From positions 3,276,918-3,310,481 of the forward strand of contig NZ_CM002139.1 in assembly GCF_000454545.1 (NCBI RefSeq): a DNA stretch of 33,564 bases, read 5' to 3'. The notes under the pieces were generated by a model. The model worked only from the letters and a program-made list of their open reading frames with translations, was not told the origin of the DNA and made no database searches. Below are positions 25,890 through 32,851 of this stretch, in pieces. Both the position numbers and the translations under genes were made by a program. Numbering within the stretch: position 1 is the stretch's first letter; each line of letters starts with the position of its first letter. The stretch is from Xanthomonas cassavae CFBP 4642 (GTDB lineage: Bacteria > Pseudomonadota > Gammaproteobacteria > Xanthomonadales > Xanthomonadaceae).

Positions 25890-27284
25890 ATGAACGAACC
25901 GAAAAGTGCCCTGGTCGTCGACGACGAGCGCGATATCCGTGAATTGCTTGTTCTCACCCTGGGGCGGATGGGCCTGCGCATCAGCACGGCGGCCAACCTC
26001 GCCGAAGCGCGCGAGCTGTTGGCCAGCAACCCCTACGACCTGTGCCTGACCGACATGCGCCTGCCCGACGGCAACGGCATCGAGCTGGTCACCGAAATCG
26101 CCAAGCACTACCCGCAGACGCCGGTGGCGATGATCACCGCCTTCGGCAGCATGGATCTGGCCGTGGAAGCGCTCAAGGCCGGCGCATTCGACTTCGTCAG
26201 CAAGCCGGTGGACATCAGCGTGCTGCGCGGCCTGGTCAAGCACGCGCTGGAATTGAACAACCGCGATCGGGCGGCGGCGCCCGCACCGCCGCCGGAACAG
26301 GCCAGCCGGCTGCTTGGCGACTCCAGCGCCATGGAGAGCCTGCGCGCCACCATCGCCAAGGTCGCGCGCAGCCAGGCGCCGGTCTATATCGTCGGCGAAT
26401 CGGGCGTGGGCAAGGAGCTGGTGGCGCGCACCATCCACGAACAGGGCGCGCGCGCGGCCGGGCCGTTCATCCCGGTCAACTGCGGTGCCATTCCCGCCGA
26501 ACTGATGGAAAGCGAATTCTTCGGCCACAAGAAGGGCAGCTTCACCGGCGCGCACGCCGACAAGCCCGGCCTGTTCCAGGCCGCCCATGGCGGCACCCTG
26601 TTCCTGGACGAAGTGGCCGAACTCCCGCTGCAGATGCAGGTCAAGCTGTTACGGGCGATCCAGGAGAAGTCGGTGCGCCCGGTCGGCGCTTCCGGCGAGA
26701 CCCTGGTGGATGTGCGCATCCTCTCGGCCACCCACAAGGACCTGGGCGACCTGGTTTCCGACGGCCGCTTCCGCCACGACCTGTACTACCGCATCAATGT
26801 GATCGAACTGCGTGTACCGCCCCTGCGCGAGCGCAGCGGCGACCTGCCGCAACTGGCGGCCGCGATCATCGCGCGGCTGGCCCACAGCCACGGGCGGCCG
26901 ATTCCGCTGCTGACGCCCTCGGCCCTGGACGCGCTGGATCACTACGGCTTTCCCGGCAATGTGCGCGAGCTGGAAAACATCCTCGAACGCGCCCTGGCCC
27001 TGGCAGAAGACGACCAGATCAGCGCCAGCGACCTGCGCCTGCCCGCCCACGGCGGCCACCGCCTGGCCGCCGCCCCCGGCGCCGCTACGGCCGAACCGCG
27101 CGAAGCGGTGGTCGACATCGACCCCGCCTCGGCCGCCCTGCCCTCCTACATCGAGCAACTGGAGCGCGCAGCGATCCAGAAGGCCCTGGAAGAAAACCGC
27201 TGGAACAAGACCAAGACCGCCGCGCAGCTGGGCATCACGTTCCGGGCGTTGCGCTACAAGCTCAAGAAGCTGGGGATGGAGTAG
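25890..27284 (+). CDS. pilR: Sigma-54-dependent response regulator PilR
   Basis: PilR activates the sigma-54 promoter of pilA when phosphorylated by PilS. It is 464 residues long from the ATG at 25890 (a GTG lies three codons earlier). The receiver domain has VVDDERDIRELL and the phospho-acceptor D55 in CLTDMRLPDG, with Lys in FVSKPVD. The AAA+ domain has Walker A GESGVGKE (169-176). The sigma-54 contact loop reads GSFTGA (216-221), a common variant of GAFTGA, and Walker B is GGTLFLDEVAELP. The C-terminal Fis-type helix-turn-helix is KTKTAAQLGITFRALRYKLK. Its likely target promoter is seen at 30448-30465. Confidence 0.95.
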   Translation: MNEPKSALVVDDERDIRELLVLTLGRMGLRISTAANLAEARELLASNPYDLCLTDMRLPDGNGIELVTEIAKHYPQTPVAMITAFGSMDLAVEALKAGAFDFVSKPVDISVLRGLVKHALELNNRDRAAAPAPPPEQASRLLGDSSAMESLRATIAKVARSQAPVYIVGESGVGKELVARTIHEQGARAAGPFIPVNCGAIPAELMESEFFGHKKGSFTGAHADKPGLFQAAHGGTLFLDEVAELPLQMQVKLLRAIQEKSVRPVGASGETLVDVRILSATHKDLGDLVSDGRFRHDLYYRINVIELRVPPLRERSGDLPQLAAAIIARLAHSHGRPIPLLTPSALDALDHYGFPGNVRELENILERALALAEDDQISASDLRLPAHGGHRLAAAPGAATAEPREAVVDIDPASAALPSYIEQLERAAIQKALEENRWNKTKTAAQLGITFRALRYKLKKLGME

Positions 27285-27287
27285 CTG

Positions 27288-27450
27288 GAATGCCGGGATT
27301 GGGGATTCGGCATTGGGGATTGGTGACCGCATTGCTGCACAGACCCTGCTGGCCGGGTGATGGCAGGTTTGCATCTGAAAGAACCGAGGGCGGGGAGTTC
27401 CAGACCTGGGAACTGCCCGTGCGAATCTCCAATCCCGACTCCCCAATGCC
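27288..27450. repeat. Imperfect inverted repeat after pilR
   Basis: GGATTGGGGATTCGGCATTG on the left (27297-27316) is roughly complementary to CGAATCTCCAATCCCGACTC / CCCAATGCC on the right (27422-27449). It resembles the AATCGGG element after gcd. Confidence 0.55.
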
Positions 27451-27456
27451 GCCCAA

Positions 27457-27490
27457 TCAGTCCTTGGTCACCCGACTGATCTCGGCTAGG
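27457..27490 (-). pseudogene. Remnant copy 3 of the pilB 3' end
   Basis: Thirty-four bases read LAEISRVTKD then TGA on the minus strand. This matches the real PilB C-terminus [10 protein letters not shown] apart from one Asn to Ser change. No start or ribosome site is present. Confidence 0.85.
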
Positions 27491-27499
27491 CAGAAGGTA

Positions 27500-27625
27500 G
27501 CCAGAACTCCCTTCTCCCGCCCGCGGAAGATCGCGTATCGCCTTCTTCTCCCGCCTGCGGGAGATCACGTATCGCCTTCTTCTCCCGCTTGCGGGAGAAG
27601 GTGCCCGAAGGGCGGATGAGAGCGC
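27500..27625. repeat. Cluster of CTTCTCCCGC/GCGGGAGA palindromes between pilB copies 3 and 2
   Basis: Three successive palindromic units (CTTCTCCCGC then GCGG.AGA) are separated by TCGCGTATCGC or TCACGTATCGC spacers. The cluster ends in GTGCCCGAAGGGCGGATGAG next to the stop of copy 2. Confidence 0.85.
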
Positions 27626-27755
27626 TCAGTCCTTGGTCACCCGATTGATTTCCGCCAGGCTGGTCACCCCATGCGCAGCCTTCATCAGCGCCGACTGGCG
27701 CAGATCGCAGATACGATCTTCTGCGCCGCCTCGGCGATCTGCGTCGCATTGCGGC
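27626..27755 (-). pseudogene. Decayed copy 2 of the pilB 3' end
   Basis: About 130 bases match the last 43 codons and stop of pilB. The part nearest the stop differs only synonymously. Further in there is a one-base deletion (the native Gly codon in KIGIRD), then Arg to Cys, Met to Thr and other changes. It is non-coding debris by itself, with no start. Confidence 0.88.
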
Positions 27756-27873
27756 TCCTTCTCCCACTTACGGGAGATCGCGTCACCACTTTCTTTCCCC
27801 GCTTGCGGAAGATCGCGTATCGCCTTCTTCTCCCGCTTGCGGGAGAAGGTGCCCGAAGGGCGGATGAGGGCGC
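27756..27873. repeat. Palindromic repeats between pilB copies 2 and 1
   Basis: Three degenerate CTTCTCCC...GGGAGA units lead to the complete element CTTCTCCCGCTTGCGGGAGA plus the tail AGGTGCCCGAAGGGCGGATG, directly beside the stop of copy 1. Confidence 0.85.
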
Positions 27874-28007
27874 TCAGTCTTTGGTCACACGATTGATTTC
27901 TGCCAGACTGGTCACCCCGTGCGCAGCCTTCATCAGCGCCGACTGACGCAAATCGCGGATACCGATCTTCTGCGCCGCCTCGGCGATCTGCATCGCATTG
28001 CCGCCTT
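27874..28007 (-). pseudogene. Near-intact copy 1 of the pilB 3' end
   Basis: These 134 bases align without gaps to 28069-28202, the last 43 codons and stop of pilB. There are 8 differences, every one synonymous (for example AAG/AAA, GCG/GCA, TTG/CTG, GGC/GGT). It lacks a start, but it is in frame with pilB across the 63-nt spacer, so suppression of the pilB TGA would translate it. Confidence 0.92.
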
Positions 28008-28068
28008 CTTCTTCCTTCTTCCTTCTCCCGCCTGCGTGAGAAGGTGCCCGAAGGGCGGATGAGGGCGC
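28008..28068. repeat. Palindromic element directly after the pilB stop
   Basis: CCTTCTCCCGCCTGCGTGAGAAGG (one mismatch in the arm) and the GTGCCCGAAGGGCGGATGAG tail abut the pilB stop. The element may act as an mRNA 3' hairpin. Confidence 0.85.
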
Positions 28069-29799
28069 TCAGTCCTTGGTCACCCGATTGATTTCCGCCA
28101 GGCTGGTTACCCCGTGCGCAGCCTTCATCAACGCCGACTGGCGCAAATCGCGGATGCCGATCTTCTGCGCCGCCTCGGCGATCTGCATCGCATTGCCGCC
28201 TTCCAGCACGATCGCACCGATCTCGTCGGTCATCGGCATCACCTGGTAGATACCTGTACGCCCCTTGTAGCCTTCGGTGCACTCGTCGCAACCGACCGCT
28301 TCATAGAGCTCGATGTTCGCAACTTGCTCTGGCGTGAACCCTTCCGCCAGCAGCGCGTGCTCCGGCAAGGTCGACTTGCGCTTGCAGTTGTTGCACAACC
28401 GCCGCGCCAGACGCTGCGCGATCACCAAGGTCACCGAGGACGTGATGTTGTAGGGCGCAATGCCCATGTTCATCAGACGCGCAATGGTCTGCGGGGCGTC
28501 ATTGGTGTGCAGTGTCGACAGCACCATGTGACCGGTCTGCGCCGCCTTGATCGCAATCTCCGCCGTCTCCAGGTCGCGGATTTCGCCGACCATGATGATG
28601 TCCGGATCCTGGCGCAGAAACGAACGCAAGGCCGCGGCGAAGGTCATGCCGCGCTTGTTGTTCTGCTGCACCTGGTTGACGCCCGGCAAGCGGATTTCGA
28701 CCGGATCCTCGGCGGTGGAGATGTTGCGCGTCTCGTCGTTGAGGATGCCCAGCGCCGTGTACAGCGACACCGTCTTACCCGAGCCAGTCGGCCCGGTGAC
28801 CAGCACCATCCCGTAAGGCTTGTGGATCGCCTCCAGGAACAACTTCTGCTGGTCCGCCTCATAGCCCAGCTTGTCGATACCCAGCTTGGCCGCGCTGCCG
28901 TCCAGGATACGCAGCACTACCTTCTCGCCGAACAGCGTCGGCAAGGTGCTGACGCGGAAGTCGATCTGCTTGGTCTTGGACAGGTTGAGCTTGATGCGCC
29001 CGTCCTGCGGCACCCGCTTCTCGGCGATATCCAGCTGCGACATCACCTTCAAACGCGCCGCGATGCGCTGATTCAGCTTCACCGGCGCCTTCGCCACGTT
29101 CTTCAGCAAGCCGTCGATGCGCAAGCGCACCCGGTAGTCGTCTTCGTACGGCTCGAAATGGATGTCGGAGGCTCCCCGCCTGATCGCATCCACCAGCACT
29201 TTGTTGACGAACTTCACCACCGGCGTATCGTCGCCCTTGGCATCGACCCCGGAATCCCCGCCGGCGCCCATGTCCTCGTCCCCGGCCGACACGTCCAAGT
29301 CGCCCATCTCGTCGTCGTCGCTCCCCAGCGACGAACCAAGCGCAGCATTGCTCGCCTGCCATTGTTCCAAGGTGCGACGGATTTGATCCTCATCGACCAG
29401 GATCGGCTCCACCACCAGGTTCGTATGGAACTTGATGTCATCCAGCGCCCGGGTCTGGGTCGGATTGCTCACCCCCACGAACAACCGGTTACCGCGCTTG
29501 AACAGCGGCAGCACCTGGTGCTTCTGGAGCAACTCCTCACTGACCAGCTTGACCGCGTTCTGGTTGGCGTCAAATGCCGATACATCCAGCAGCGGCATGC
29601 CAAATTCGACTGCGTTGGCGGCAGCTAACTGCGACGCTGAAACGAGCTTCTTCTCCGAGAACCATTGAGGCAATGGAATCTTCGCAAGAGCGGCTTGGTC
29701 CATCGCGCTTCGAGCGGCGCCCTCCTCCAGTGCACCATCCTGCACCAACCGGCGTGCAATGCCTGTAATTCCTACTAAGTTCGCCGCGACTGTACTCAT
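28069..29799 (-). CDS. pilB: Type IV pilus extension ATPase PilB
   Basis: PilB is the cytoplasmic hexameric motor for pilus extension. It is 576 residues long from the ATG at 29799, which has GGAGAAG 9 bases upstream; an ATG at 29814 would overlap that site. The N-terminal MshEN-like region (residues 1-150) is followed by an acidic linker (DDDEMGDLDVSAGDEDMG). The ATPase core has ASDIHFEPYEDDYRVRLRID, Walker A GPTGSGKT (336-343), Walker B DPDIIMVGEIRD (398-409) and the His box STLHTNDAPQTIARL. The zinc site uses Cys 469, 472, 504 and 507 (CNNC, CDEC). Its last 43 codons are repeated downstream three times in decreasing completeness. Confidence 0.96.
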   Translation of the reverse strand: MSTVAANLVGITGIARRLVQDGALEEGAARSAMDQAALAKIPLPQWFSEKKLVSASQLAAANAVEFGMPLLDVSAFDANQNAVKLVSEELLQKHQVLPLFKRGNRLFVGVSNPTQTRALDDIKFHTNLVVEPILVDEDQIRRTLEQWQASNAALGSSLGSDDDEMGDLDVSAGDEDMGAGGDSGVDAKGDDTPVVKFVNKVLVDAIRRGASDIHFEPYEDDYRVRLRIDGLLKNVAKAPVKLNQRIAARLKVMSQLDIAEKRVPQDGRIKLNLSKTKQIDFRVSTLPTLFGEKVVLRILDGSAAKLGIDKLGYEADQQKLFLEAIHKPYGMVLVTGPTGSGKTVSLYTALGILNDETRNISTAEDPVEIRLPGVNQVQQNNKRGMTFAAALRSFLRQDPDIIMVGEIRDLETAEIAIKAAQTGHMVLSTLHTNDAPQTIARLMNMGIAPYNITSSVTLVIAQRLARRLCNNCKRKSTLPEHALLAEGFTPEQVANIELYEAVGCDECTEGYKGRTGIYQVMPMTDEIGAIVLEGGNAMQIAEAAQKIGIRDLRQSALMKAAHGVTSLAEINRVTKD

Positions 29800-29865
29800 C
29801 ACAATCTTCTCCATTCAGAGTAACAGGACTCTCTTACTTCCAAACTTTTCCGCCAACAAAATACC

Positions 29866-29897
29866 AAAAAAGCCAAGCCCGCATCTGCGGGCTTGGC
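29866..29897 (-). terminator. Terminator between pilA and pilB
   Basis: A perfect 12-bp stem (GCCAAGCCCGCA / TGCGGGCTTGGC, two-base centre) is followed on the minus strand by TTTTTTGG. It would end most pilA transcripts and leave limited read-through into pilB. Confidence 0.92.
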
Positions 29898-29934
29898 AAG
29901 ATAGCTTCGCTAAGAATGGATACCAATCAGAAAA

Positions 29935-30363
29935 TTAGGTGCGGCATTCAGCCGGACGATACTTGGCAACCAGGGTGCCGCCCTTGCAATCCCACGAAAT
30001 GCGATCGGTAGGAACAGTGCCAGAAGTCAACGCAGCACCATTAGCGGTGGGAGCAAAAATGATCGTGCCGCCGCCGGCCTTATCGGTAGTGGTCACCGTA
30101 ATGTTGCCCGTAGCGGCAGCAACGGCTACGCTAGCAACATTGTTGGTTGCTGTAGGAGCGGTCCAACCGCTATTCAGGGCAGAGCCGTTGGCGGCATTTT
30201 CGGCCACCACTGTCTTGGCGGCAGACGCGGCAACCATCGCTTCAGAGACGCGGCCACGAACGGTGTAGTCCTGATAAGCCGGCAGCGCGATGGCGGCAAG
30301 GATCGCGATGATTGCCACAACGATCATCAGTTCGATCAGGGTAAAGCCTTGTTGCTTCTTCAT
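29935..30363 (-). CDS. pilA: Type IV major pilin PilA
   Basis: PilA is the structural subunit of the pilus. The 142-residue prepilin has leader MKKQQG, cut before Phe by PilD. The conserved helix is [20 protein letters not shown], with Glu5 of the mature protein. A variable Ala/Thr-rich globular part follows, and a C-terminal disulfide loop is formed by the two Cys in [20 protein letters not shown]. The ATG at 30363 is chosen because the leader is complete; the frame is open further upstream without meaning. It lies downstream of a sigma-54 promoter and upstream of a strong terminator. Its base composition is less GC-rich than that of the flanking housekeeping genes. Confidence 0.96.
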   Translation of the reverse strand: MKKQQGFTLIELMIVVAIIAILAAIALPAYQDYTVRGRVSEAMVAASAAKTVVAENAANGSALNSGWTAPTATNNVASVAVAAATGNITVTTTDKAGGGTIIFAPTANGAALTSGTVPTDRISWDCKGGTLVAKYRPAECRT

Positions 30364-30447
30364 AGGTGTATCCCCAAGAGGTTGTTGGAATTGAGGCAGA
30401 CTGGAGTGTGTCAGAACCGGCCCGCAGTTGTCTTGCGATTTAAGGCT

Positions 30448-30465
30448 AAGCAGGTTACGTGCCAA
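30448..30465 (-). promoter_or_regulatory. Sigma-54 promoter of pilA
   Basis: On the minus strand, TTGGCACGTAACCTGCTT contains GG and GC elements separated by exactly 10 bases and a TGGCAC -24 box, matching the sigma-54 consensus. The predicted start is near 30438, giving a leader of about 75 nt before the pilA ATG. PilR is the expected activator. Confidence 0.85.
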
Positions 30466-30564
30466 CTTCGCACGAGCGCTAGGTGTGTTCCCCTGAGGGC
30501 AATGATTACAGACGTCCAGCAGATTGGAAGAGCGAATTCGCATAATTGCGACCTTCCAGGCAAT

Positions 30565-30581
30565 GTGACGCTTTCCGTCAC
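30565..30581. promoter_or_regulatory. Small palindrome upstream of the pilA promoter
   Basis: GTGACG-ctttc-CGTCAC lies about 100 bp upstream of the sigma-54 promoter, at enhancer-like distance, and about 55 bp before the candidate pilC promoter. It could be an operator or a PilR site; this is unproven. Confidence 0.3.
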
Positions 30582-30634
30582 TTCCAGCCCCACTTGATGC
30601 GCGTTCCTGGGCGCACGCCACCCTCCGCACCTAA

Positions 30635-30663
30635 ATGCCAGCCCTGCCCAAACGCGCTATCAT
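30635..30663 (+). promoter_or_regulatory. Candidate sigma-70 promoter of pilC
   Basis: ATGCCA, 17 bases, then TATCAT: 4 of 6 and 5 of 6 matches to the consensus boxes, ending 42 bp before the pilC ATG. Confidence 0.4.
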
Positions 30664-30705
30664 GCCGCTAGCGCCGGCCTGGGGATGGCCGATGGGGAAC
30701 TCACA

Positions 30706-31968
30706 ATGTCTGTCGCACGTAATTCTATTAAGAAGCAAACGGTAGACCGTAGCACCAGTCAACCGTCACAGCTGTTCCTCTGGGAAGGAACCGATAAGCG
30801 CGGAATCAAGATGAAAGGCGAGCAGACTGCGCGCAACATGAACATGTTGCGTGCGGAACTTCGCCGTCAAGGTATCAATCCATCGGTAGTCAAGCTCAAG
30901 CCTAAGCCACTGTTCGGTGCTGCAGGCAAGAAAATTACGCCCAAAGACATCGCATTTTTCAGCCGCCAGATGGCGACCATGATGAAGTCGGGGGTCCCGA
31001 TTGTGGGCTCGCTCGAGATCATCGGTGAAGGTCACAAGAACCCACGCATGAAAAAAATGGTGGGCCAAGTGAGAACGGATATCGAGGGTGGCTCCTCTCT
31101 TTACGAATCAATCAGCAGACATCCGGTGCAGTTTGACGAGCTCTACCGAAACCTTGTAAGAGCAGGTGAGGGCGCAGGTGTCCTGGAGACAGTGCTAGAT
31201 ACGGTTGCCACTTACAAAGAAAATATAGAAGCACTAAAGGGCAAGATCAAGAAAGCCCTATTTTATCCAGCCATGGTTATTGCAGTAGCCCTGATTGTCA
31301 GCGCCATCCTACTCATCTTTGTCGTCCCTCAATTTGAGGAGGTTTTTAAAGGCTTTGGCGCCGAGCTACCTGCTTTTACTCAAATGATTGTGGGAGCCTC
31401 ACGCTTCATGGTGAGCTATTGGTGGATCATGTTATTCGTCATAGCAGGCGCCATCACCGGATTTATCTTTGCTTATAAACGCTCGCCAAGCATGCAACAT
31501 ACTATGGATAGGCTGATATTAAAAGTGCCTGTCATAGGCCAAATCATGCATAACAGTTCGATTGCGCGCTTCGCGCGCACCACTGCTGTTACCTTTAAGG
31601 CAGGTGTCCCACTGGTTGAGGCATTAGGCATTGTTGCTGGCGCCACCGGGAATCGCATTTACGAAGATGCGGTGATCCGCATGCGTGACGATGTGTCCGT
31701 TGGATACCCTGTCAACATGGCGATGAAACAGGTAAACCTGTTCCCACACATGGTTATTCAAATGACTGCGATTGGCGAGGAAGCTGGTGCGCTAGATGCC
31801 ATGCTCTTCAAGGTAGCGGAATACTTTGAACAAGAGGTCAACAATGCCGTAGATGCACTCAGCAGTCTACTTGAGCCGATGATTATGGTCTTCATCGGTG
31901 TTGTAGTAGGCGGCATGGTCATCGGCATGTATCTTCCGATCTTCAAACTCGGCGCAGTGGTTGGATAA
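30706..31968 (+). CDS. pilC: Type IV pilus inner-membrane platform protein PilC
   Basis: PilC is the inner-membrane platform that works with PilB. It is 420 residues long from the ATG at 30706, with GGGGA 8 bases upstream. It has two T2SSF domains: the first at about 80-205 (FFSRQMATMMKSGVPIVGSL, LYRNLVRAGEGAGVLETVLD) and the second at about 280-405 (FARTTAVTFKAGVPLVEALG, HMVIQMTAIGEEAGALDAML). Three membrane segments are ALFYPAMVIAVALIVSAILL, WWIMLFVIAGAITGFIFAY and EPMIMVFIGVVVGGMVIGMY. Third codon positions use A and T far more than in pilD or coaE just downstream, suggesting a different history. pilD begins 6 bp after its stop. Confidence 0.95.
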   Translation: MSVARNSIKKQTVDRSTSQPSQLFLWEGTDKRGIKMKGEQTARNMNMLRAELRRQGINPSVVKLKPKPLFGAAGKKITPKDIAFFSRQMATMMKSGVPIVGSLEIIGEGHKNPRMKKMVGQVRTDIEGGSSLYESISRHPVQFDELYRNLVRAGEGAGVLETVLDTVATYKENIEALKGKIKKALFYPAMVIAVALIVSAILLIFVVPQFEEVFKGFGAELPAFTQMIVGASRFMVSYWWIMLFVIAGAITGFIFAYKRSPSMQHTMDRLILKVPVIGQIMHNSSIARFARTTAVTFKAGVPLVEALGIVAGATGNRIYEDAVIRMRDDVSVGYPVNMAMKQVNLFPHMVIQMTAIGEEAGALDAMLFKVAEYFEQEVNNAVDALSSLLEPMIMVFIGVVVGGMVIGMYLPIFKLGAVVG

Positions 31969-31974
31969 GACGTA

Positions 31975-32838
31975 ATGGCATTTCTCGACCAGCATCCCGG
32001 TCTCGGCTTTCCTGCCGCGGCCGGACTGGGACTGCTGATCGGCAGCTTCCTGAACGTGGTGATCCTGCGCTTGCCCAAGCGCATGGAGTGGCAATGGCGG
32101 CGCGATGCGCGCGAGATCCTGGAGCTGCCGGACATCTATGAGCCGCCGCCGCCGGGGATCGTGGTGGAGCCTTCGCACGACCCGGTGACCGGCGACAAGC
32201 TCAAATGGTGGGAGAACATCCCGGTTCTGAGCTGGGTGATGCTGCGCGGCAAGTCGCGCTATAGCGGCAAGCCGATCTCGATCCAGTATCCGCTAGTTGA
32301 GCTACTGACGGCCTTCCTGTGCGTGGCCAGCGTGTGGCGCTTCGGCTTTGGTTGGCAGGGCTTCGGCGCGATCGTGCTGAGTTGCTTCCTGGTGGCGATG
32401 TCGGGCATCGACCTGCGCCACAAGCTGCTGCCTGACCAATTGACCCTGCCGCTGATGTGGCTGGGTCTGGTCGGCTCGATGGACAACCTGTACATGCCTG
32501 CCAAGCCTGCCCTGCTGGGCGCTGCGGTCGGCTATGTGTCGCTGTGGACGGTGTGGTGGCTGTTCAAGCAGCTCACTGGCAAGGAAGGCATGGGCCACGG
32601 CGACTTCAAGCTGCTGGCAGCGCTCGGTGCCTGGTGCGGGCTGAAAGGCATCCTGCCGATCATCCTGATCTCCTCGCTGGTTGGCGCCATCCTCGGCTCG
32701 ATCTGGCTGGTCGCCAAGGGCCGGGACCGCGCCACCCCGATTCCGTTCGGCCCCTACCTCGCCATCGCCGGCTGGGTTGTGTTCTTCTGGGGTAACGACT
32801 TGGTGGACGGCTACCTGCGCTTCGCAGGCCTGCGTTGA
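31975..32838 (+). CDS. pilD: Prepilin peptidase / N-methyltransferase without the zinc cysteines
   Basis: PilD (also called XpsO in Xanthomonas) cuts and methylates type IV prepilins and type II pseudopilins at the inner membrane. It is 287 residues long. The catalytic aspartates are D146 in SGIDLRHKLLPDQLTLPL and D210 in GMGHGDFKLLAALGAW. GSFLNVVILRLPKRM is typical. The cytoplasmic loop normally carries two C-x-x-C pairs. Here the equivalent positions read EPSHDPVTGDKLKWWENIPV and RGKSRYSGKPIS, so all four Cys are missing. About seven further membrane helices follow. The start is 6 bp after pilC, and coaE follows after 13 bp. Confidence 0.95.
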   Translation: MAFLDQHPGLGFPAAAGLGLLIGSFLNVVILRLPKRMEWQWRRDAREILELPDIYEPPPPGIVVEPSHDPVTGDKLKWWENIPVLSWVMLRGKSRYSGKPISIQYPLVELLTAFLCVASVWRFGFGWQGFGAIVLSCFLVAMSGIDLRHKLLPDQLTLPLMWLGLVGSMDNLYMPAKPALLGAAVGYVSLWTVWWLFKQLTGKEGMGHGDFKLLAALGAWCGLKGILPIILISSLVGAILGSIWLVAKGRDRATPIPFGPYLAIAGWVVFFWGNDLVDGYLRFAGLR

Positions 32839-32851
32839 CCGGGGCACGGCG

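Noticed and set aside
27500..27625. CRISPR-like array of short repeats and spacers
   Set aside because: The units are palindromic with near-identical short spacers and no cas genes nearby, so they are REP-like elements.
27626..28291. 221-codon minus-strand open frame through the pilB copies
   Set aside because: It is out of frame with pilB until the deletion in copy 2 and has no start site; its Arg-rich translation is a by-product of the repeats.
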